64,000 nucleotides of DNA from Siphonodentalium dalli (taxonomy: Eukaryota > Mollusca > Scaphopoda > Gadilida > Siphonodentaliidae). Within the stretch, counting starts at the first letter, position 1, and the number at the start of each line of letters is the position of its first letter. Below, piece after piece: positions 56,486 through 64,000 of this stretch. The position numbers and the translations under genes are program-made. The stretch is taken from the NCBI GenBank assembly GCA_032622095.1, contig CP136064.1, positions 109,356,004 through 109,420,003 of the forward strand. The letters run 5' to 3'. Below the pieces are notes generated by a model, which was not told where the DNA came from, did not search any database, and saw only the letters and a program-made list of their open reading frames with translations.

Positions 56486-56998
56486 ATTTTAGGACCTTTT
56501 CTATTTTTAGTTTACATAAATGACCTACCAGACAACATCAGTTCCGTGACCAGAATGTACGCCGACGATACCTGTCTTACAAATAGCCACCACGATCTGA
56601 ATGAGTTAGCACGGATTATGAATATGGACCTTGAAACCATAGCAACATGGTCAAAAAATTGGCTGGTCAGCTTTAATCCCTCAAAAACAATGGGCATGTC
56701 ATATTCATTGATTGGCACCTCTGGTGATATCCCTAATTTAACTTTTAATAGTGACACAATATCATTTGTTGAGACACACAAACACCTTGGTCTTGAGCTC
56801 CAATCAAATATGTCGTGGAACAATCATATAAATGCAACTATAAAGAGAGTAGCATCCCGCTTATCACAACTTAGAAAATTTAAATTCCAACTCGACAGGA
56901 AGTCATTAGAAAATATATATAAAACATATATACTGCCTCTATATGATTACTCGGATGTAGTCTGGGCATGCGCGCCAAAATATCAATTGGATAACTTG
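56486..56998 (+). pseudogene. LINE ORF, part 2: RT catalytic core after the stop
   Basis: Same frame as part 1. ILGPFLFLVYINDLPDN leads to MYADDT, the Y-A-D-D active site, then KTMGMSYS and a thumb region ending near YQLDNL. The frame is lost near 56995, where the next in-phase sequence continues one frame over. Confidence 0.85.
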
Positions 56999-57723
56999 AC
57001 CGATTACACATTGATGCAGCCAGAATTGTCAGCGGCCTCACGCGTTCAGTATCAGATACATACATTATGACAGAAGTCGGCTGGCCCCCGCTAAGAAAAA
57101 GGCGCGAACTTCATAAATTACAAACTATGTATAACATTGTAAATCAGAGGGCCCCTACTTACCTCACTAAAATAATACCACCCAGGATAGCCGATATATC
57201 CGAGTATGAATTCAGAAACCCCGAAATTTTTTACACATACTTTAGCAATACCGAGCACTACAAAAAGTCATTTTTTCCCTCAACAATAAAAGCGTGGAAC
57301 GACATGCCTTCCGCAATAACAGAAGCTCCGACGATTTTCGATTTTAAAGATTATCTTAGAATAATTGATCCCACTGCTAGACCTCCAATATATTTCTATA
57401 CAGGTCGTAGGAAATATAATGTATTGCACGCCAGACTAAGAAACTATTGTAGTGATCTTCAGTCTGACAAATTTCAGAATTATATTGCAGGAAGCCCACG
57501 TTGTACGTGCGGCAACCAGTGTGAAGATGCCTATCACTACTTCTTTATGTGTCCCCACTACCAGTCAGAACGAACTGAGATGTTTCATATGCTACACAGA
57601 GAAGGAATTAAATTAACGCACATGAACAATCTACTTGCTGGCCTCCCGAATGCTCATAACAAACAAAATGTGAAATTGTTCAAAATAGTCCAGCATTTTA
57701 TCGCGGAGACTAAACTTTTCTAG
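56995..57723 (+). pseudogene. LINE ORF, part 3: C-terminal domain after a frameshift
   Basis: DRLHIDAARIVSG resumes the family pattern (L-x-x-I-x-x-x-A-A-R-I-V-(T/S)-G). GWPPLRKRRELHKLQ, FFPSTIKAWNDMPS, and a C-T-C-G...C...H-Y-F-F-M-C-P cluster follow. TAG at 57721. A one-base indel restores continuity with part 2. The Cys/His cluster is a putative nucleic-acid-binding finger at the C terminus of this LINE group. Confidence 0.85.
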
Positions 57724-58169
57724 TTAAATTTCAAGATAAGAAATTAGTTTATCAATTATCACATGTTTTCCTTTCGCCTCAGCATAAAATGCAACTCGGC
57801 GTTGGCACCCCCCCCCCCCCCCCCCCCCCCCCCACCAATCACTCTCACTGACTCACTCTCATCCTTCCTCAATGATTTGTTACAATCTGCCATCATCATC
57901 ATCTTTCTCATTCACCACGTGCAGCTGTAAATAAGTTACTTATTGTGCCATTTTGTTAAACAAATTGTTTGTATCAATGTATACGCGGAGAGGGGCTCAT
58001 TAAGTTTTGTAACTTGTGCCCCAATCCTTTTTGTATTATACTACAAATAAAATATGTCTAAAAAAAAAAAAATTTAGGTTACTATCTGACAAAAATCAAA
58101 TAATGCTTGTGCGAATTATTGAAAACCGATCATCACATAGATTGCTATTTCGACGGTTTTCAACATCAT

Positions 58170-58646
58170 TTAAAGGTACTCAACCCGATAAAACTCCTCT
58201 CAATTACTATTTCAATGGCTTCGGGGGTCAAAAATATTTGATTCGAGTCGAGGAAGTCACCCATCAAAGCTCAGATTTGTTAGATATCGATTTTAGAAAT
58301 CAATTATTTTTCATTATCGGGAATTCTTTCTGGCCCAGTACGTAGTCAATTATTACCACTTGATTATAGAGTTATCCATCCTTGTCTGTTTGAATAGAAT
58401 TTTGGCGTAAAGTCTCGAGCATGTTACCAAATTGACGGCAGTTATAAGTACTCATCTCGAGAACATAAGATTTTTCAAAAATCAATATCTAATAACTCTA
58501 AGCTTTATTTGATGGGTTCCTCAACTCGAATCAAATATTTTTTACCCCCAAAGCCAAAGAAATAGTAATATAGGACCCTCTGATCGGATTGTTGTTGTTG
58601 GAATCTGTTGAGATGGGGACCCTCTTTACGGGTTGAGTACCTTTAA
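58170..58646. mobile_element. MITE, AGGTACTCAATCCGAT family (copy 4)
   Basis: TTAAAGGTACTCAACCCGAT at the left and its mirror GGGTTGAGTACCTTTAA at the right, with TTAA at both ends. Both termini carry the same CAACCC variant, so they changed together. (GTT)n lies near the right end. It lies 98 bp downstream of the LINE poly(A). Confidence 0.85.
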
Positions 58647-59584
58647 ATGTTTTAAAATTTATATGTTCTTGAATGTTTCCTACAGACTTTGTTTGTTCTC
58701 GAGTCATTTATATTCGGCAAAGTCTGAAAAAAGTTAATTTGAGAAATGTAACGATACTTGTACAATATGCAACGCTTTGCTCCACCAACAATATACACGC
58801 TGGTCATCCCGGTAACTAGGACGCACATGAGTTACGGCGGACGCGACTTATGTGTGATTACGGTTGCTCAAGTAAATGCATTAAAATATATATCTGTATA
58901 TATACCTATATTTTAGTGTGTGTTATGTTCTGGGACAATATTAGTCTGAATCGATGGCTGCTAAATGTATTCCAACGTGTCCAAAATTTAAGGTATATAT
59001 GTGTAGAACAAAGTGCATGGTGCACATGTGAGAACCGTGAGATTGGACGCAAATTGGCCCAAATCTTAACAAAGTGTAACGGTATACATGCATAAAGCAC
59101 CATCGGTATCCCGGTCATTGAAATATCAGCATGTCAACCATCTTCAATAAACCAGTTGCCAGCAATCCGAATATTTTGCATTATCAATTGGTAACGAGGG
59201 TACTTAAAAAAGTAACACCGGACGCGATTCAAAAATCGCGTTGATTAACAGCGGTCCGTGCGAATACTGGGACAAACAATTTATTGAGAAACATCATTGT
59301 TCTGGTTGTATAACGAAACCATGTCTGTGTGTTTTAACATGATTTGACTAATTGTTAACCACCGGCTTCACAACAACCAGGAGAAGTGTTGTCAGGAGAC
59401 GGGGTGCTTCCTCTTGGCACCACTGTGTTTCTTTTTGTACAACTAAGAGCGTATATATGACTGTAACGCTCGCGATAGGCTCATGTTGGTAAATAAGTTA
59501 GCACCGGAGCTGTCAGTGAGATAATATCACTCAAGCTAATATGGAACCTTTATGCCAATTACACGTGTGTCGAAATCACTACGC
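58647..59584. other. intergenic, nothing recognised
   Basis: The ORFs at 58850-59095 and 58906-59118 overlap on opposite strands and have no motif. Confidence 0.45.
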
Positions 59585-60090
59585 CATTAAGTGAAGACAC
59601 GATCACAGTAAACATAGTCATACAACTATATTTACATACTAAGTGTTGTCCTCACTAAATCCAGCATTCTGATTGGTCGACGCCCACGTGGCTAGTTTAT
59701 TTCTCGTTGAATGCGCAACAGCTAATAACTGCAAGCTCATAACAACATCGATACGTCATTTGGGTTTGGAAAGACGAACGCGTAATGTTTTGGGCGCATT
59801 TGGATTCGCGCAGGATTGACTTAATAAATCATCGGGTTTCAATTGTTCCTGTTAACTTTTGCCAAGGGTGCTATGGGATATTTTGGGCTGGTTTTGTCAC
59901 GATACACTTTTCGATTTAAATACATTTACAAAAGTGGCCTTTTCGCTAAATGTATATAAATATAAGGATTAACTGTCATGTGGACTGTTTTTATGGAGAT
60001 GTAAGGTTTTACACAAGTTATGACCACTTACCTCACGGTTACATCTCCATAAAAACAGTCCACATGACAGTTAATCCTTATTTAACACAC
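59585..60090. repeat. 0.5-kb direct duplication, copy 1
   Basis: From CGATCACAGTAAACATAGTC to AATCCTTATTTAACACAC it matches 61650-62195 in the same orientation, with small indels. It includes the hairpin at 59962-60081. Confidence 0.85.
59962..60081. repeat. hairpin with 43-bp perfect arms (copy 1)
   Basis: ATAAGGATTAACTGTCATG, TGGACTGTTTTTATGGAG and ATGTA at the left are exactly mirrored at the right. The second copy (62039-62186) has CTATTTTTATGG in the left arm and the matching CCATAAAAATAG in the right, so the base pair changed in both arms. The left inner arm (CCGTGAGGTAAG) is lost in this copy. Confidence 0.9.
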
Positions 60091-60114
60091 CCTGGCGTAA
60101 CCCCTTTTTCTTTT

Positions 60115-60152
60115 ATCTCTCTCTCTCTCTATCTGTCTCTCTCTCTCTCTCT

Positions 60153-60186
<34 letters not shown>
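60115..60186. repeat. CT microsatellite
   Basis: Imperfect (CT)n interrupted by CCCCCCT. The frame reading Ser/Leu repeats here is an artefact. Confidence 0.95.
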
Positions 60187-60188
<2 letters not shown>

Positions 60189-61649
60189 CTTTCGTCAAAC
60201 ACTCAACACTAATGCACACATACACTGGCGTGACCCGTTCTCTCACCTTTCGCCAAACACACACCATTAATACACACTGGTGAAGACACACACATATAAG
60301 ATAATATATAAGCACCGCCAGTCACACAACATTAATACACACTGGTGCAACCATTTTTCTCTTAACTCTCTCCCGATCTCTTTTAGAATACTCAACGTGG
60401 CATAATAAAACAAAGTTATATAACGAAATAAAAACAATTGTTACAGCTTCTTGCAAATGTCATATCCCGATACCTATATAACTTTAAGAGCAGTCGGTAT
60501 TTGTCAATGTTAGAGCACGAGCAGGGTCCAAGTGGACCGTTGTGAACTGAATGTCACTGTATACACGGTAAGTAGCGTGAAAGTTATTGTCAGGAGAATG
60601 TCATTACTGTAAACTCAGTCTGAGTCAGTAATTGAAAATTGATGACGCATACGGTACAGTTCAGAGCGATGGGGAACCAAATCGTTGGAACAAACATCCA
60701 TCTTCAAACTGATTAGGTAACCTAGGTGTTGAAGGCTGTGTAGAGCAGACATACACAATGAAGAGTGAATAAAATGTCTGTGAGTGCGACGCATCATGTG
60801 TGATATATGGCTTCTTGCCACATGCAGGTGGTCATGAAATAAAAGTAAAATAGACAATAGAAAACAGTCCAAGTTCTTCCAATCCCTCGCAACTGGATAT
60901 AAACCATATGAAACATCGTGATACTTCCATCAGGATCACCTGGCTATATATAGTGTTCATGATACATGGTAAAACCACAAAGGTGCATACAGATAACTAA
61001 CATCACACTGCCACCATCATGAGAATGTAGATCTACTATCTGGCAAGCCGCAAGTGGTCACAATAACACAGCACTCCAATCAGCATTCAGTAGCTGGCAA
61101 GTGCTCGAGCACAACATATAAAGTCTATGCACGACAGTCAATGTAGATGAAATACAGAGGTGTTGCGTACAACCAGAACCGACTGAATAATTGTCAACTT
61201 CATTGGGCAACACGAACTAACATGCCTAATTACTTCCGCCCACAGATAATCAAAACGCTGTCCTGTGTGAGATGGGGTGAGGTAAGAGTCAGTTTAATGG
61301 GATGTTGATATACGTCCTCCGGTCAAAATAGCAGAAACTCAGTCGACGATCGCTTTTTCGAACAACGTTTTGAATGGGCACCTGCCGCTAATCTTTGCGA
61401 TGTGGTCAAAGATCTGCAACTGTTTCTTCAACATGGTCATCGTTCGATTCTGGAGTTGAGTTGCGAGAGTCCGTGTAAACTTAACGCTGCCACCACGCCA
61501 TTAAGTGAAGACGACCAGTGATCAACGAACCAACATAGAATGCCAACGAAAGATAACTTTATTTCCTTAGGACCGAAACCACGTGTTACTACAACAGAAA
61601 CCCAAACGCTAAACACAAATATAAAATAATCGGTCACACATATCAGATA
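60187..61649. other. intergenic; degenerate CACACTGG-type repeats to 60360, then nothing recognised
   Basis: CACACTGG(C/T)G and ACCATTAATACACA words recur at 60190-60360. The remainder has no gene that I recognise. The ORF 60615-60872 has no motif. Confidence 0.5.
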
Positions 61650-62195
61650 CTCTCAAAGCACGCTCACGATAAATACAGTCATACAACTATATTTACATAC
61701 TAAGTGTTGTCATCACTAAATCCAGCATTCTGATTGGTCGGCGCCCACGTGGCTAGTTGCAGTTATTTCTCGGTGAATTCGCAACGGCTCATAACACCAA
61801 GCTCATAACACCATCGATACGTCATTGGGTTTGGAAAGACGAACGCGTAATGTTTTGGGCGCATTTGGACTCGCGCAGGATTGACTTAATACATCATCGG
61901 GTTTCAATATGAAGATAAATTGTTCCTATTAACTTTTGCCTAGGGTGCTATTGGGTATTTTGGGCTGTTTTTGTCACGATACACTTTTCGATTTAAATAC
62001 ATTTACAAAAGTGGATTTTTCGCTAAATGCATATAAATATAAGGATTAACTGTCATGTGGACTATTTTTATGGAGATGTAACCGTGAGGTAAGTGGTCAT
62101 AACTTGTATGGTTTTACACAAGTTATGTCCACTTACCTCACGGTTACATCTCCATAAAAATAGTCCACATGACAGTTAATCCTTATTTAACACAC
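61650..62195. repeat. 0.5-kb direct duplication, copy 2
   Basis: Counterpart of 59585-60090, offset about 2.07 kb. It includes the complete hairpin at 62039-62186. Confidence 0.85.
62039..62186. repeat. hairpin with ~67-bp arms (copy 2)
   Basis: The arms from ATAAGGATTAACTG through CCGTGAGGTAAGTGG to AACTTGT are mirrored almost perfectly. This is the fuller version of the hairpin at 59962-60081. Confidence 0.9.
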
Positions 62196-63218
62196 ACTGG
62201 CGCTAACCCATGTCAGCACGCATGTTATGACACGTAAACAGTTGGTCATTTTATGTCTTATATAATCAACGCCAATTGTCAAATTCAGACCAATAATAAG
62301 TTGCGAGTGTTCCAATGACTTGAGTTTCAGAGCAATATGTGTCATTTTCAAACCCAAAATTGAAAATTTTCCCACTGTCAATATTTAGACAGAAATATCC
62401 ATTACTTTAAAATATCTTAGGGTGCGCCATTAGTTAAGGACTATGGGATCTCAAATTTCAAACATTTCTATCAAAATATATATATATAAATAATAACCAA
62501 CTTTTAGCTCTATCCAAGTGTGGCTACCTGCTAAAGAGGCTATACAGATAACACACCATAATTGATACTTTTGACACCCGAAACTAACAACTATCCCAAT
62601 TTTAAGACTTTGAAATTTCATGTTTCATCAGATTCAATGTAAATATGTGTCATAAAATGTGACAAATTGGCCCAACAAAACATCTCATGGATATCTTACA
62701 ACCAGACCAGATGGCAGGCAGTTCACAACACAGGGGTTATCTTGATTGTATTAGTCTGTCTGACACTGGCAACCGACCACCCCTCTGATTGGGATTAGGT
62801 GACTAGGAAAGCATGCATTTCCGCTAGAAGTGATCTCTTTACAACAATATGAAACACACTTGTTACCATGGCCCTCTAACAGTGCTGACTCTTTCCAATC
62901 ACTGTCGACACATTTGGAAATCGAGATCACATATCCTTAAAATGTTCAAACCATGTATATCAGACTTGTTAAGTACATTTATTTTAACCACTGGGCGATT
63001 TTGATATATCAGTTCCAATGGTCGTTCGTTGAACTTATTATCTGAACATTTGGTAAGAGCACTATTATATACTCATCAATAAGTATTTATAGAAAGGATA
63101 ACTGACTTATTGCGGTCCAATTTGAGGAAAACTAACTTAAGTGAGTACCCAATGCACATTATACATTAAAAGAATGTAGCATACAACTAATGTTACCGAA
63201 AAGTATAATCATATAATC
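62196..63218. other. intergenic, nothing recognised
   Basis: AT-rich, without a gene. GAACTTATTATCTGAACATTT near 63033 is a piece of the dispersed family seen near 28640 and 50900. Confidence 0.45.
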
Positions 63219-63466
63219 GAGATCGCTGAGTCGCTACCATATTGGATCCACCCAGCCCCAATTCGGCGTTTTAAGTGCTACAGGTCAAAGTTCTGGAGTA
63301 TATCATACCATATATGGAGTTTTTAGTATATATTCATGAATTCTTTAATATTCAAAAGCTCCATATATGGAATACCACTCCAGAACTTTGACCTGTATAT
63401 ATAGCACTGAATGCGCGGAACGGTGGATGGATCCAATATGGTAGCGACTCAGTGATCTCGATTATA
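63219..63466. repeat. 248-bp two-step palindrome
   Basis: The outer arms TCGAGATCGCTGAGTCGC...TTGGATCCA (63219-63252) pair with 63428-63463. The inner arms AGGTCAAAGTTCTGGAGT...CCATATATGGAG (63282-63320) pair with 63359-63397. Unpaired segments of about 30 bp separate the outer and inner arms on both sides. Confidence 0.85.
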
Positions 63467-64000
63467 CAAATCATACCATTTAAAAAAACATGCCCAGAAC
63501 GTTTGAACTATACCAGCCATATATCAGACTATATGCGCACAATTTAGAATATGCTCTTTAAACTGGGACACATTTATTGCAGATAAACAAACGGTGACGT
63601 TGCGACGTGCTGTCGATTTGGATATAAAATTGATGAAACTGACGAGTTTATTCTCGATTCCCATTCGATCACACCATATAGGAGTGTTACCCGTCGATCT
63701 CAACGCTGACAAATGATAGTAGTTTGTGACTCAACCTCATAAATGCCGATATCTAGAACTGGCGGGCGTTAAATTTCATATTAGGTCCCATTCTTGTACA
63801 ATCTGATTCGTTCGGTCGGTTCGATAAACCTGTAACAGTAGTCATTGCGCCTTTAATTGCGACAATTCTCAGAAGCAACTGCCATTCAAGTGGGTGAATC
63901 GCGAATTCAAAATAAATTTATTGGCAAATAATCGAGGAGTGAAGTGATGTGATTGCTCCATATCAGATGATCATTACTACTCTAATTAGACTCGCAACAT
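63467..64000. other. intergenic, nothing recognised
   Basis: No coding sequence or repeat boundary found to the window end. Confidence 0.45.

Larger units (their letters stand above)
54359..58072 (+). mobile_element. near-full-length APE-type LINE with 2A motif
   Basis: One ORF runs from the 2A peptide through APE endonuclease and reverse transcriptase to a C-terminal Cys/His domain. A 3' UTR with a run of 26 C (57808-57833) follows, then AATAAAATATGTC and an oligo(A) at about 58060-58072. It is broken by a TAA at 56483 and a frameshift near 56995. The endonuclease plus Y-A-D-D type places it in the Jockey/CR1 group. No separate ORF1 was found upstream. No target duplication was identified. 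Confidence 0.85.

Noticed and set aside
1-64000. tRNA, rRNA or other structured RNA genes
   Set aside because: No convincing GGTTCGAATCC-type T-loop with matching acceptor stem, and no rRNA-like conserved core, was seen on either strand; a covariance-model scan would be needed to exclude them.

Overview
This window looks like nuclear DNA of an animal, most likely a marine invertebrate such as a mollusc. The basis is AT-rich, gene-poor sequence, a spliced organic-anion-transporter (SLCO/OATP) gene with GT-AG introns, AATAAA poly(A) signals, an APE-type LINE whose ORF starts with a 2A ribosome-skipping motif, and a dense mix of MITEs, Helitron-like repeats and foldback elements. I saw no tRNA, rRNA, CRISPR or prokaryotic operon structure. 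The species cannot be fixed from the sequence alone.

Layout. 1-6.4 kb holds satellites and minisatellites (a 486-bp tandem unit, a 392-bp tandem duplication, a CTATTCCGAAGGTTC array, and a 129-bp GGTCAA-rich unit). 9.6-17.0 kb, minus strand, is the 5' part of an SLCO/OATP transporter: three coding exons (17003-16229, 14335-14249, 9841-9647) joined by two phase-1 introns full of transposon debris. The rest of the gene would lie at lower coordinates and was not found. 17-30 kb has no recognisable host gene, only TIR elements, a 285-bp array and LINE fragments.

30,795-36,550 is the most striking feature. It is a 5.74-kb element with 1.48-kb near-identical terminal inverted repeats, AG...CT termini and an exact 6-bp target duplication (AATGCA). 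This is the signature of Polinton/Maverick integration, but none of the usual Polinton genes is present. Each inverted repeat carries one copy of a 151-residue, Asp/Glu-rich ORF of unknown function. A diverged paralogue and two further tiny ORFs lie in the 2.8-kb centre.

36.5-50 kb holds back-to-back Helitron-like elements, paired hairpins, a 2.1-kb element with 275-bp inverted repeats and an 8-bp target duplication that contains a second TIR element with an internal satellite, and two more inverted-repeat elements. 54.36-58.07 kb is a nearly full-length LINE (2A motif, APE endonuclease, reverse transcriptase, C-terminal Cys/His cluster, poly(A)) broken by one stop codon and one frameshift. 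58-64 kb returns to MITEs, a 0.5-kb direct duplication carrying a hairpin, and a long two-step palindrome at 63.2 kb.

All calls come from reading the sequence and recalling protein families. No database search was run.
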